DNA of 64,000 bases from Olsenella profusa F0195 (GCF_000468755.1 NZ_AWEZ01000061.1:62001-126000); one strand, 5' to 3'. Shown: positions 46,785-55,785, counted from the stretch's first letter. Translations and numbers: made by a program. Notes: generated by a model not told the origin, from the sequence alone.

Positions 46785-46794
46785 AAACCGGTTT
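46785..46794. promoter_or_regulatory. LacI-type operator candidate before the uxuA operon
   Basis: AAACCGGTTT, a perfect ten-base palindrome with central CG, flanked by CAG on one side and TGTCAG on the other. It lies 138 bases upstream of the Ldh-family gene. The rest of 46648-46983 shows no gene. Confidence 0.55.
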
Positions 46795-46983
46795 TGTCAG
46801 CTGATTGCCTTGGGCATCCGTATAACGCCCAGTCCTAGCCGAGGTCCCAGACGTTATCTCCGCTGAGTGCGAATGCGGGCGCTGCCGCGAATGCCATATT
46901 CGCCGACCGCCCACCTCCCATGTCACGCATCGTCGACGTAAACAATGTCATGGCCAACAACAACTAGCGGCACATGACTTACT

Positions 46984-47380
46984 GACGGACGAGGAGATGC
47001 CCACGTATGTGGGTCATTGGTCCAAGGACATCTGCCTCCAGTGAACAGTCTCCCAGGCCAAGGCAGGAGCCCTACCCTTCCCTGCGACCAAGTTCGGAAG
47101 ATGGTGGGGTGCCGACCAGGAGGATCGGGAGCAAGCCGACATCGACCTCGTTATTTCGAATAACCGCCGGGATGGGCTTCTTGTTGGTGAGTGCAAGTGG
47201 CGCACCTCGTTTGATGGGACCGAAGCCGCACGAAAGCTCATGCACCGAACGGGCCTCATCGGAAGCTATACGTCCACAAACCACGCCCTGTTCTCCAAGC
47301 GAGCCATCGGCCAGGCAACGAGAGAGAAACTGGGCGAGGATGGGATGTTCGTCGATGCCGCGCAGCTGTATGAAGGGTGA
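46984..47380 (+). pseudogene. AAA ATPase (DUF234-type) C-terminal remnant
   Basis: One frame reads PTYVGHWSKDICLQ, a TGA at 47042, then ALPFPATKFGRWWGADQEDRE, QADIDLVISNN, LLVGECKWR and ALFSKRAIGQATRE, ending at the TGA 47378-47380. This is the nuclease-like C-terminal DUF234 domain of archaeal/bacterial ATPases, with the Asp (ADID) and Glu-x-Lys (ECKW) residues kept. The ATPase part is missing and there is an internal stop. From 47381 to 47706 nothing was recognised. Confidence 0.65.
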
Positions 47381-47706
47381 TCGTATACCCTCTCGATCCC
47401 GACTGTCACTTCTGCTGAGTGCGCAGTGGCATCAATGCGACGGGCATCATCCTCATCGGGCATGCGTTTTGAGGCGAGACGGGCGTCGCATGCGTTGAGT
47501 AAACGCCAGACCAGGTCACTCAGCAGAGATGGCATCCTCCGCCACACTGCCTGTGGGCCTTGGCTGTGCGCCCCGGCGCGGCGGGAGCATGGATTGTCTG
47601 AGCATAGGCATCTGAATCGGACATGCGCAGAGGGAGTGACGAAGCAAGGGCATGCCCGATCTGTGACAGCAGCGCCAGGCAAAAGCGTATCGCAAGCTAC
47701 GGCTGC

Positions 47707-49350
47707 CTACCGATTGCAGAGCGCACCGTCCTTCGCGGGGCCAACGAGCCTCACATAGCGATGCAGGAGTCCACGGGGAACCTCGTGGACAACGGGCTCC
47801 CACTCGACGCGGCGGCGCTCAAGATCTTCGTCAGAGACCTCGACGTTAATCGAGTTCGCACCCAGGTCGATGTCGACGATATCGCCGTCCTTCACCAGGG
47901 CGATATTGCCACCCTCTGCGGCCTCGGGACAGAGATACCCAACGGAAAGGCCGCCCGAGGCACCGGAGAAGCGCCCGTCGGTGATGACGGCAGAGCCTGG
48001 GATGCCCTTCATGATCTCCGTAACGCGGTGGAGCTCCTTCATGCCGGGTCCACCCACTGGACCCTCGTAGCGGATGATGACCGCCGTGCCAGCGGCAATC
48101 CTCTTCGCGTTGTATGCGGCAAAGCACTCCTCCTCGCTGTCGAAGCACATGGCGGGTCCGTGGAAGACGTGCTGGCCTGCCGGAACGGCGCTCGTTTTGA
48201 CGAGCGTGCCCTCGGTCGCAATGTTGCCATAGAGCACCTGAATGCCATTCACCACGGACGCAGGGTCATCCTGGGTACGGATGACCGAGCGGTCGATGTC
48301 TCTGACCCCAGCAAGGTTCTCGCCGAGGGTCTTGCCATTGATGGTCATCACGGAGGTGTCGAGAGATGCCTCGATGGTCTTCATGACCGCAGGAACCCCG
48401 CCTGCCTTGTACAGGCTCACACAGGAGATGTCGCCGTTCGGGACAATGTCGCAGACGACCGGGGTCTTGCTCGTGGCCTCCGCAACCTGCGCCCAAGTGA
48501 CCGAGCAGCCAAGCTCGTCCGCAATGGCGGGGAGGTGCAACAGGGCGTTGAGCGATCCGCCGATGGAGGCAAGAAGGGCCACGGCGTTGTCGAAGGCTGC
48601 CTGCGTCATGATGTCGGACGCCTTGACGCCCTTGCGCACCATCTCGACGACTGCCACGCCCGTGCGGCGGGCGATGAAACGGCGCTGCGCCGTGGGAGAC
48701 GGCTGCAGGGCGCCCCCTGGCACCATCATGCCAAGGCCCTCCGCCAGGCAGCACATGGTATTCGCGGTTCCCAGGAACGGGCAGATGCCCGGACCCGTGT
48801 AGTACTTGAGCGTGCCCTCGATGACCTCTTGCTCGGTGGCCTCCCCCCTCAGGAAGCGGGCGCGCAGCTCCTTCGACTGGCTCGGCCTGATCTCGTCATA
48901 GCAGGGGCCTGCCGAGACAATCGCACCAGGAAGGTCAATACGGCCGGCGGCCATGAGCATGCCTGGAACGATCTTGTCGCAGCTCGCCATATAGATAACG
49001 CCATCGAAGCAGTTGGTGCCCCTCACCATGGCCTCGACAGAATCGGCAACGATCTCGCGGTGGGGAAGGCTGTAGTGCATGCCCTGGTGCCCCTGTGCAA
49101 TGCCATCACAGATGGCGATGGTGTTGAATTCGATCGGCTCGCCACCTGCCTCGAGGATGCCCTTCTTTACCTCCTCGGCGAGCTTGCGCAGGGGTTCGTG
49201 TCCCGGACAGATCTCGTCCCAGCTGTTCGCGATTGCGATGAGTGGCCTGTCCGTGTTGTTCAGGGAGTCAACCGAAACGCCTGCCGAGGCGAAGTGTGCC
49301 TTGGTGATTGCCCTCTGGAAGGGCTCGAGCCTGTCGATCGCACGCTCCAT
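47707..49350 (-). CDS. IlvD/Edd-family Fe-S dehydratase
   Basis: A 547-residue dehydratase with the three cluster cysteines Cys48 (DEICPGH), Cys124 (ASCDKIVPGM) and Cys200 (TANTMC), the Mg-binding Asp82 (CDGIAQGHQGM) and Lys126. The C-terminal VITDGRFSGASGGLSVGY is also conserved. Length is nearer dihydroxy-acid dehydratase than 6-phosphogluconate dehydratase (about 600). But it is last in an operon with a PTS, a KDPG aldolase and a sugar-alcohol-type dehydrogenase, and no isoleucine/valine genes are near. A sugar-acid dehydratase feeding the aldolase is the better functional guess; IlvD itself cannot be excluded. Confidence 0.85.
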   Translation of the reverse strand: MERAIDRLEPFQRAITKAHFASAGVSVDSLNNTDRPLIAIANSWDEICPGHEPLRKLAEEVKKGILEAGGEPIEFNTIAICDGIAQGHQGMHYSLPHREIVADSVEAMVRGTNCFDGVIYMASCDKIVPGMLMAAGRIDLPGAIVSAGPCYDEIRPSQSKELRARFLRGEATEQEVIEGTLKYYTGPGICPFLGTANTMCCLAEGLGMMVPGGALQPSPTAQRRFIARRTGVAVVEMVRKGVKASDIMTQAAFDNAVALLASIGGSLNALLHLPAIADELGCSVTWAQVAEATSKTPVVCDIVPNGDISCVSLYKAGGVPAVMKTIEASLDTSVMTINGKTLGENLAGVRDIDRSVIRTQDDPASVVNGIQVLYGNIATEGTLVKTSAVPAGQHVFHGPAMCFDSEEECFAAYNAKRIAAGTAVIIRYEGPVGGPGMKELHRVTEIMKGIPGSAVITDGRFSGASGGLSVGYLCPEAAEGGNIALVKDGDIVDIDLGANSINVEVSDEDLERRRVEWEPVVHEVPRGLLHRYVRLVGPAKDGALCNR

Positions 49351-49392
49351 GGTAAACGCCTTTCTCTTCTTAAAGCGAAATGATGAACGTCC

Positions 49393-50487
49393 TCATGCCA
49401 TTTCAAGGACTGCCTCGTGCAAGCGTTGGCGATCGGCGGGATCATCAGAGTCGTAGTGGCGCGAGTTGACTATGTACTCCTCAATGGTGTTGAGGTTCCC
49501 CTCGGTCGGCTCGATGCCGACCTCGCCAAGCGTGAGGGGGAGGTCCATCTTGCGCATGAACTCGCGAAGCTCCTCCTCCTTGTCCCTGAGGCCATTGAAG
49601 TACAGCTGACAGAACAGCCCGATGGCAACGATCTCGCCATGGATGGCATTGGCGGCCTCGTGCGTAAAGTGCGTGCGAACACCGTCATATATGACATGCG
49701 CAAGCTCCGACTGACGGAAGCTCTTTGTGGCGTTCGCGATGACGCCCGTGACGATGACGTTCAGGAAGGCGACGTCGGTAAGCTTCTTCGTGACCTTCCC
49801 GGCACGGTTGTCCTCGATGGCCTGGATGCCCTCCTGAGCCAGGACGTCGTAGGCATAGTCCGCCATGTTGTACGCAGTGTAGACGTCAATCGGCGTGTCC
49901 TCGAGGAGCATCTGAGGCCGCCCGTTGAGCATCTCGACCTTCTTTGCCATTGCGTCAAGGATGCCGGCGGCATTGTAGCGGATGGGGCATGCGGCAATGA
50001 CGTCCATGTCCATGTAGACGCCATCGATCTCGTGGTCGAAGCGCCAGCTCTTGAGCTTGCCGCCCTCGGCGGTGTACATGACGCTCATGCAGGTGAAGGG
50101 GGCGCAGCAGGAGGCGCTCGTGGGTACGTTGATGGCCCCGAGGCCCGCAAGTTCACCGACGGCCTTTGAGAGGTCCGTGATCTTGCCGCCACCGACACCA
50201 ACGATCTCGTCGCAGCCCTCGGCCCCTGCCTTGTCCGCAAGCGCCTGCGCACCTTCGAAGCTGCACCAGCCGGTGTAGATCTCGAGCTGATGGTCGACAC
50301 CAGCCGCCTCCATGCTGGGAACAAGCTCGTCCTTAACGGCATCCCATGAACGGGGACCCGCCACGATGAGCATCTTCCTGCCAAAGCGCGCGAGCTCCTC
50401 GCCAAGTTGGGACAGCAGTCCCTGCTCGCAGCGAACTCGTCCGGCACCAAATTTGATTGCGCTATCCAACTTGGGTTGATGAGCCAT
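49393..50487 (-). CDS. Iron-containing alcohol dehydrogenase family (GldA-like)
   Basis: A 364-residue protein of the glycerol dehydrogenase/dehydroquinate-synthase-like fold. It has the NAD-binding VGVGGGKITDLSKAVGEL, INVPTSASCCAPFT, and the metal ligands probably in CPIRYNAAGILDAMAK (Asp), THEAANAIHGEIVAIGL (His) and a further His. Members oxidise glycerol, glycerol 1-phosphate or sugar acids. In this operon it may interconvert a keto-sugar acid and its reduced form before dehydration. ATG 50487 behind GGGAGGGAGA. The substrate is not predictable from sequence alone. Confidence 0.83.
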   Translation of the reverse strand: MAHQPKLDSAIKFGAGRVRCEQGLLSQLGEELARFGRKMLIVAGPRSWDAVKDELVPSMEAAGVDHQLEIYTGWCSFEGAQALADKAGAEGCDEIVGVGGGKITDLSKAVGELAGLGAINVPTSASCCAPFTCMSVMYTAEGGKLKSWRFDHEIDGVYMDMDVIAACPIRYNAAGILDAMAKKVEMLNGRPQMLLEDTPIDVYTAYNMADYAYDVLAQEGIQAIEDNRAGKVTKKLTDVAFLNVIVTGVIANATKSFRQSELAHVIYDGVRTHFTHEAANAIHGEIVAIGLFCQLYFNGLRDKEEELREFMRKMDLPLTLGEVGIEPTEGNLNTIEEYIVNSRHYDSDDPADRQRLHEAVLEMA

Positions 50488-50525
50488 TCTCCCTCCCAAG
50501 ACCCCAGAATCATTCAGCAGTGGCA

Positions 50526-51185
50526 TTAGGCACAGTGGGTGCAGACGGCTGCCGACACCTCGGAGGCAATGGTCTCTACCTGGGAGAAGTCGCCATCGGC
50601 AAAGAGCTCTGGCTTGACCATCCAGGTACCGCCCACGGCGATGATCGAGGGGTTCGCCAGGTAGTCCGTGAGGTTCTCGGAGTTGACGCCACCGGTCGGC
50701 ATGAAGCGATGGCCCACAAACACGCTGGCCAGAGCGTTGATGGCCGGAATCCCGCCATAGATGTTCGCGGGGAAGAACTTGGTCACGTGCACGTCCCTGT
50801 TGATGAGGGCCATCAACTCGCTCGGCGTGACAGCCGCAGGGATCACATTGACCTCGTTCGCAATGCACCACTCGACGGTCTCGATGTCATAGCCGGGCCC
50901 CACGATGAACCGTGCACCAGCATCGACCGCGCGCTTCGCCTGCTCGACGTTGATGACGGTTCCTGCGCCAACGAGGATATCCGGGCACTTCTCGGACACC
51001 TTGCGGATGCAGTCGGCCGCAGCAGCGGTGCGAAACGTCACCTCGGCAGCCGGCAGACCGCCCTTGACGAGGGCGTTGGCCAGCGGCACGGCATCCTCAG
51101 CCCTCTCAAGCACGACAACGGGAATGACGCCCGTCTTCGAGAGAGCCTCGTAGAATCCGTTCTTGTTCATATACTCGGTCAGCAT
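50526..51185 (-). CDS. KDPG aldolase (PTS locus)
   Basis: A 219-residue class I aldolase with Glu48 (AEVTFRT), Schiff-base Lys136 (VTKFFPAN), VGAGTVINVEQAK and MPTGGVNSENL, intact throughout. It aligns residue for residue with the aldolase at 25337-25999 around both catalytic sites. Here it should cleave KDPG or a stereoisomer such as 2-keto-3-deoxy-6-phosphogalactonate, made by the IlvD-like dehydratase. ATG 51185 follows GGGAGGAACT. Confidence 0.92.
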   Translation of the reverse strand: MLTEYMNKNGFYEALSKTGVIPVVVLERAEDAVPLANALVKGGLPAAEVTFRTAAAADCIRKVSEKCPDILVGAGTVINVEQAKRAVDAGARFIVGPGYDIETVEWCIANEVNVIPAAVTPSELMALINRDVHVTKFFPANIYGGIPAINALASVFVGHRFMPTGGVNSENLTDYLANPSIIAVGGTWMVKPELFADGDFSQVETIASEVSAAVCTHCA

Positions 51186-51211
51186 AGTTCCTCCCAGATG
51201 ATTTCGTTGGG

Positions 51212-52165
51212 CTATTGGGCCAGTGCCATGAGAAGAGAGCTTCGATCGATCACCCTTTGGGTGCCGACCTCGCTCGAGGTGTCGATGACAATCTCCCCGG
51301 TGCCGTCTTCTTTGCCAGCGCACACGAGGTAGTCCCCGTACTGCTTGCGCTTCTCGGTACCCAGTCGCCTAACGGCGACCCGGTCCTCCCACTCAGGGGG
51401 GCAACGCAGATTGGTGAGGCAGATCGGATCTCCATCCGAGCCAAGGGAGTCCACGTAGATGCGCCTCGGCCTGCGTCTTCCCAGGCGCCTACGCAACATC
51501 TCGAGCCCGCGCCCAGACCGGCACCCCTCATCCACGAAAGCGAAGGCGACCTTCTTGCCGGAAGCCTCGTCTCGCACCTGCCTGGCCAGGTCAAAGAGAA
51601 CTGCCAGGCTCGATGAGTTCCTCACCCTGTTGTTCCATCTTGGAAGGCCCTCCCTAAAGCCTGTGACGAAAGCGAGCAGGGGCACGCAGAGGGCAACGAA
51701 GAGCAGACCTCCCAGACTCAGGATGCCAGCGGAGAAGACCAGCGGAAGTGCGAAACGATAGATGAGAAGGGCGCCCGCGAGGGCAGTCACGCCCAGCAAC
51801 AGCGAGGACACCAAGACGTCTTGGGGGCGGAAGCCCGTTTGGAATGCCTTGGAACCTCGATCCGGAAGCGTAAGCCCAGGCGTGTCGTAGTACGTGATAA
51901 AGAGCACGTCGGCATGATCAACATCACCGGCGTAGAGATTGACGAAACGCTTCGAGCCAGCACCCCTGACCACGTGACTGTCCTCGTCAAGTGAGGGTCC
52001 GTATCCGCACAGCTCAAACTGACGGGCCGCCGCAGCCAGGAAGCGCTTCTTCTGGCCTCGCGTGCAACGCCTTCCGAGGATCACGCCGTAGCGAAGGATC
52101 AGGTCGCCCACGCGCGTGTCGCGATCCTCGGGCTCAACGTATGCCTGCCTCTCGGGAATTCCCAA
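51212..52165 (-). CDS. Membrane protein with M28 peptidase-like features
   Basis: A 317-residue protein I cannot name. Residues 60-95 read like the first metal-site region of M28 aminopeptidases (VNLYAGDVDHADVLFITYYDTPG, where the family has a HYD motif), but the His is replaced by Tyr. Two adjacent hydrophobic segments lie at about 122-142 and 146-166, followed by a soluble C-terminal half with VAFAFVDEGCRSGRGLEML (family: GLGS-type) and IYVDSLGSDGD. So it looks like a membrane-anchored, catalytically degenerate M28 relative. It sits inside the PTS operon between aldolase and HAD gene. Its role in sugar use is unknown. Confidence 0.55.
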   Translation of the reverse strand: MGIPERQAYVEPEDRDTRVGDLILRYGVILGRRCTRGQKKRFLAAAARQFELCGYGPSLDEDSHVVRGAGSKRFVNLYAGDVDHADVLFITYYDTPGLTLPDRGSKAFQTGFRPQDVLVSSLLLGVTALAGALLIYRFALPLVFSAGILSLGGLLFVALCVPLLAFVTGFREGLPRWNNRVRNSSSLAVLFDLARQVRDEASGKKVAFAFVDEGCRSGRGLEMLRRRLGRRRPRRIYVDSLGSDGDPICLTNLRCPPEWEDRVAVRRLGTEKRKQYGDYLVCAGKEDGTGEIVIDTSSEVGTQRVIDRSSLLMALAQ

Positions 52166-52168
52166 GAT

Positions 52169-52831
52169 TCACACCCCACTTTCCATATCCAACAGACGAA
52201 GCGCAATCCGTAGGTCACTGGCGCACGCGATGCCATCCGGTATCTCAAACGCGGGTGAGCTCGTGTCCGGCACAAGCCAGACGTCGATGCCAGCCGCAAA
52301 CGCTGCGTGTCGCCCCGTCAGCGAGTCCTCGAAGGCGACTGCCGTCGAGGGGCTGCACTCAAACTTCTCAAGCGCCTTCTGGTAGGGCTCGGGGTTCGGC
52401 TTCCTCTGCCCTACGTCCTCCGAGGCCACGATATGATCAACGAGCCCCAGGAAACCGAGCCTCTCCGCAATCGCCACGACGCGACGGCGCAACGACGAGG
52501 AGACGACACACACGTGGCGGTTGGCATCATGAACGACACGAAGGGCATGGAGGGCGAACGGCTTCGGCTTGATTCCGCCCGCCGCTATCGCGCCGTACAC
52601 ATACTCCTCACGCAACGCATACAGCCTTGGGTAGAGGTCCGGGTCGTGAAAGCGCCTCTCTACCGCAGCGCTCGTATAGTCGATGCTCCTTCCGACCCAG
52701 GACTCAAGCTCGGAGTCGGGCATGTCGAGCCCTGCCCTGTCAAAGGCCGTGCGCCAGCCTTCCCGATAGACGCGCTCGGTGTCAACGAGAAGCCCGTCGA
52801 AGTCGAAGATGTAAAGCCCCTTCTTCGCCAC
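52169..52831 (-). CDS. HAD-superfamily hydrolase, beta-phosphoglucomutase-like
   Basis: A 220-residue HAD protein with the nucleophile Asp10 and Asp12 in YIFDFDGLLVDTER, a helical cap (residues about 18-85), the Ser of VVSSSLRRR and the GLVDHIVASEDVGQRKPNPEPY and AFEDSLTG motifs III/IV. Subfamily I cap type, so either a small-sugar phosphatase or a phosphoglucomutase. In the PTS operon it may remove phosphate from the incoming sugar phosphate or act on a side product. Three bases separate it from the next gene. Confidence 0.88.
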   Translation of the reverse strand: MAKKGLYIFDFDGLLVDTERVYREGWRTAFDRAGLDMPDSELESWVGRSIDYTSAAVERRFHDPDLYPRLYALREEYVYGAIAAGGIKPKPFALHALRVVHDANRHVCVVSSSLRRRVVAIAERLGFLGLVDHIVASEDVGQRKPNPEPYQKALEKFECSPSTAVAFEDSLTGRHAAFAAGIDVWLVPDTSSPAFEIPDGIACASDLRIALRLLDMESGV

Positions 52832-52885
52832 GCCAACCTCTCCCCTTAGAGGGGGTCACGCCACATTCGACGCGGCCCCACCTGA

Positions 52886-53320
52886 CTAGTAGTCGCCGTC
52901 GTTCTCGTCGTCTACGACCTGGACGGGTTCGCCAATGCCCCTATGACCCGCTTCCATGGCCACGCTGACAAGCCCTTCGAGCGTGGAACCCTCTCTCATG
53001 GAGACTGCCTCTGCAAGCATCCCCAGGTTCATGCCAGATACGATGCGAATCCGCACGCCCTCCCCCTCAAGCGCATGGGCCACCTTCTGCGTCACGTTGA
53101 ACGGAGACGCACCAAAGAGGTCGACAAGCGCAAGAACCCCATCGCCATCGTTGAGGTCACGCGTCTTCTGGGCGATCTGGGACTCGAAGACCTCGTAGTC
53201 CTCCCCCATCACGAGCGAGACGTGGTCGAGCTGCTCGACCTCACCCATGACCATGCCCAAGGTATCGAGCATGCCCTCGGCCATCCTCCCGTGGCTGACG
53301 AGCAGAATCCCTACCATCAC
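52886..53320 (-). CDS. PTS mannose-family IIA component
   Basis: Phosphocarrier of a Man-type PTS, phosphorylated by HPr at His10 (GILLVSHGRMAEGM). The 144-residue protein has LVDLFGASPFN and the SGMNLGMLAEA segment of EIIA-Man. The C-terminus is an unusual acidic tail (VVDDENDGDY), echoed in the IIC protein (DEDDDY). Its start overlaps the IIB stop by four bases (ATGA). Confidence 0.93.
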   Translation of the reverse strand: MMVGILLVSHGRMAEGMLDTLGMVMGEVEQLDHVSLVMGEDYEVFESQIAQKTRDLNDGDGVLALVDLFGASPFNVTQKVAHALEGEGVRIRIVSGMNLGMLAEAVSMREGSTLEGLVSVAMEAGHRGIGEPVQVVDDENDGDY

Positions 53321-53823
53321 TCGCTAACCCCTTCCATGATCTTGGCCGCCTCTTTGAGGGTCATCTTCGGAAGTGAGGGCGTGGCTTGGAAGTAGATGTC
53401 AATGCCATAGTCGCGCTCGAACTCGCAGAGGAGGTCATACTGAGCACGGTTTATGTGAACGGCCTTGATGATTTCGGTGAGGCCGGGACGCGCAGGCAGG
53501 CCTCCTAGGTTCAGCGTCCTGATGGGGACGCCACCCTTGATGATGCCGGCCATGACCTCGATGGACTTGGTGAGGAGAATCACCTTGTAGTCATCATACT
53601 GACGATCGTTCCAGTAGCGAACCGCTCCGTCCTCCTTGAGGACACGGCACTTGAGACCCGTACGCGAGCCGGAGCCAAGGATGACGCTCTTGATGAAGTC
53701 ATCCTTTGCCGAGGTGTTGTCTGCGACGAAGATTGCCGTCGCCCCTGCGGACTTCGAGAGGGTCGTCATAACCTGACCGTGAATGAGGCGCGAATCAACG
53801 CGAGCAAGCACAACCTGTCCCAT
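53317..53823 (-). CDS. PTS mannose-family IIB component
   Basis: Receives phosphate from IIA on His15 (RVDSRLIHGQVMT) and passes it to the transported sugar. 168 residues, complete, with the NLGGLPARPG segment typical of IIB-Man/Lev/Sor. Separate from IIA as a single-domain protein. Preceded by the IID gene with an 18-base gap. Confidence 0.94.
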   Translation of the reverse strand: MGQVVLARVDSRLIHGQVMTTLSKSAGATAIFVADNTSAKDDFIKSVILGSGSRTGLKCRVLKEDGAVRYWNDRQYDDYKVILLTKSIEVMAGIIKGGVPIRTLNLGGLPARPGLTEIIKAVHINRAQYDLLCEFERDYGIDIYFQATPSLPKMTLKEAAKIMEGVSE

Positions 53824-53841
53824 GAGAGTTCTCTCCTAGCC

Positions 53842-54738
53842 TTAAAGGATACCGATAGCAGCAAGGACACCGAGGATCACTGTCAGACCGAGAAGTGCCT
53901 TGGTAACGTTCAGGCCCTTCTTGACGAAGTAGAGGTACACGCCGCCAACGGTCACGAGGGGCAGCAGGCCCGGAAGGATGCTATCGAGGATGTCCTGGAT
54001 GACAAAGTCCTTGCCGGAGATGTTGAACGCGAGCGGAGAAGCCACCTTGACATAGCTGGCAGCAAGAATGCCCATCATGAACAGGCCAAGGATGGAGAGG
54101 CCATCGATGATGCCCTGCATCTTGGAACCCACAATCTCGTTTGCAGCAGAACGACCCAGAGAGAAGCCCAGCTGAGCAAAGTAGTAGCCAATGACGAGCT
54201 GATACAGGGAGAAGGCGATGAAGGGGAACAGTGCACCGACCGCAGAGCCAGCCTGAGCCCAAGGCAGGGCGATGGCTATGAAGATGTACTGGACGGTACC
54301 GGAATCGATTGAGTCGCCAATGCCGGCCAAGGCACCCATGAGACCGGCCTTGGTATTGTAGATCAGGTCGTCGTCGACGGTGACCGGCAGACCGGATGTG
54401 AGCTCTTTGGCACGCGCAGTCTCAAGCGCAGCGGTGATGCCGGTGATGGTGCCGCCGCCCCAAGCGATGGCGGTGTTGAAGAAGAGAAGGTGACGCTGAT
54501 ACGCCGCCGCCAGGTCCTCCTTGCGCTTGTAGAGCTTCTGGAGGATGGGCATGAGGGCCCAGGTAAGTGCAGGTGCGAGGTACTTATCGAAGCAGTGGGG
54601 AATCTCATCGGCGAAGTAGAAGCGCAGCCACGCAAGGGCGACGTCCTTCTTAGTGATCTCTTCAGGCTGGTAGTCGGTGTAGTCGGTGGGAGCATTGTCA
54701 ACTTCAGTGGCCTGGGAGGCCGAAATTGCATCAGTCAT
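53842..54738 (-). CDS. PTS mannose-family IID component
   Basis: Membrane subunit working with IIC. The 298-residue protein begins its conserved part at about 28 (ITKKDVALAWLRFYFADEIP, where most have W...NYER), then RHLLFFNTAIAWGGGTITGITAALE and GLMGALAGIGDSIDSGT, the IID signature. It ends in hydrophobic helices. Together IIC and IID form the channel for an unidentified sugar or sugar acid. Confidence 0.93.
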   Translation of the reverse strand: MTDAISASQATEVDNAPTDYTDYQPEEITKKDVALAWLRFYFADEIPHCFDKYLAPALTWALMPILQKLYKRKEDLAAAYQRHLLFFNTAIAWGGGTITGITAALETARAKELTSGLPVTVDDDLIYNTKAGLMGALAGIGDSIDSGTVQYIFIAIALPWAQAGSAVGALFPFIAFSLYQLVIGYYFAQLGFSLGRSAANEIVGSKMQGIIDGLSILGLFMMGILAASYVKVASPLAFNISGKDFVIQDILDSILPGLLPLVTVGGVYLYFVKKGLNVTKALLGLTVILGVLAAIGIL

Positions 54739-54776
54739 GTGTTGCCACCTTTCTGGAAGGGGTCTTGTCTCGGGAA

Positions 54777-55601
54777 TCAGTAGTCGTCATCCTCGTCGGC
54801 GGCGCAGGCGGTGCCGGGGACGTTCGACCCGATCATCTCGACGGTCTCGTTCTTCGCCAGGACAAAGATGAAGGCAATGATCGAGCCGACGATGGCATAG
54901 GTGATCATGGTGATGTCGAGGCTCTTCAAAATCATCGACAGGAAGAAGGCGAGCAGGAAGAAGATGACGTAGTTCTTCTTGCCGATTGCATAGACGGTGA
55001 CGGCGATGCCGATTGCCGCAAGTCCGCCGCCAATGGTCTGGAGCACATGGAAGATCACGGTGCCAGAGGCGGAGGAGACGATGTCGGAGATCACGGGAAC
55101 GCCGAAGTAGAGCGCGACGAACATGAACGGGATGTAGATCACGAAAGCGATGATGATGGGCATGCCGATGATGGCGAAGCCGAGCTTCTTGCTGTCGGCC
55201 TCCTTGGCGGCGTCGTCGGCCATGTGGCTCATGACAAGCGTGTTCACAAAGAAGCGGAGCTGGTAAAGATAGGAGCCGAGAAGGCCAACGGGCACGGCGA
55301 CGGCAATCGCAGACTCGGCGCTCTGGCCGGAAAGCAGGCTGACCGGCACGGCGATGGCCGCGGCGATGGCAGGTTCGGAGGGCATCTGGCCGCCAGGCGA
55401 GAAGACGCCCATGTAGATCAGCTGGATTGCTGCAGTGACAACCATTGCGTCAGCAACACGACCAAAGACGATGCCGACGACAAGCCCCGTCATCATTGGG
55501 GTGAAGCGCAGCGTGGTCGTGGCACCACCTAAAAATGCGCGAGACATGACCGCTGCAATCCAAATCGAGATTATCAGCGCCTGAGTAACGGTAACTTGCA
55601 T
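54777..55601 (-). CDS. PTS mannose-family IIC component
   Basis: Membrane subunit of 274 residues with about eight hydrophobic segments. It contains the IIC-Man features GLVVGIVFGRVADAMVVTAAIQLIYMG and GGQMPSEPAIAAAIAVP. The C-terminus is acidic (AADEDDDY) like that of IIA. Start at the ATG 55601 directly behind GAGGGAGGAAGG; the in-frame extension upstream is leader DNA. First structural gene after rpiR. Confidence 0.93.
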   Translation of the reverse strand: MQVTVTQALIISIWIAAVMSRAFLGGATTTLRFTPMMTGLVVGIVFGRVADAMVVTAAIQLIYMGVFSPGGQMPSEPAIAAAIAVPVSLLSGQSAESAIAVAVPVGLLGSYLYQLRFFVNTLVMSHMADDAAKEADSKKLGFAIIGMPIIIAFVIYIPFMFVALYFGVPVISDIVSSASGTVIFHVLQTIGGGLAAIGIAVTVYAIGKKNYVIFFLLAFFLSMILKSLDITMITYAIVGSIIAFIFVLAKNETVEMIGSNVPGTACAADEDDDY

Positions 55602-55739
55602 GAACCTTCCTCCCTCTCTCTTGTCCAACAGGGAAAACGCCACGCTGTGCGCGTGACAGTGCTGCCTCGAGAGAGGAACCCCTTCTCGTGCCCCCTACAC
55701 GCCGGGGATTCCTCCTTCCCCAAACTCGAGTGCTATTGT

Positions 55740-55785
55740 AAAACTTAATTTTGAGATTTTCTATATTATTTTAAAATTAAGTTTT
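55740..55785. promoter_or_regulatory. AT-rich inverted repeat in the PTS promoter region
   Basis: Thirteen-base arms (AAAACTTAATTTT at 55740-55752 and AAAATTAAGTTTT at 55773-55785) are separated by 20 AT-rich bases, in striking contrast with the GC-rich surroundings. It is placed between rpiR and the IIC gene, about 140 bases before the latter. Probably the binding region of the RpiR regulator and the promoter of the PTS operon. Confidence 0.65.
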
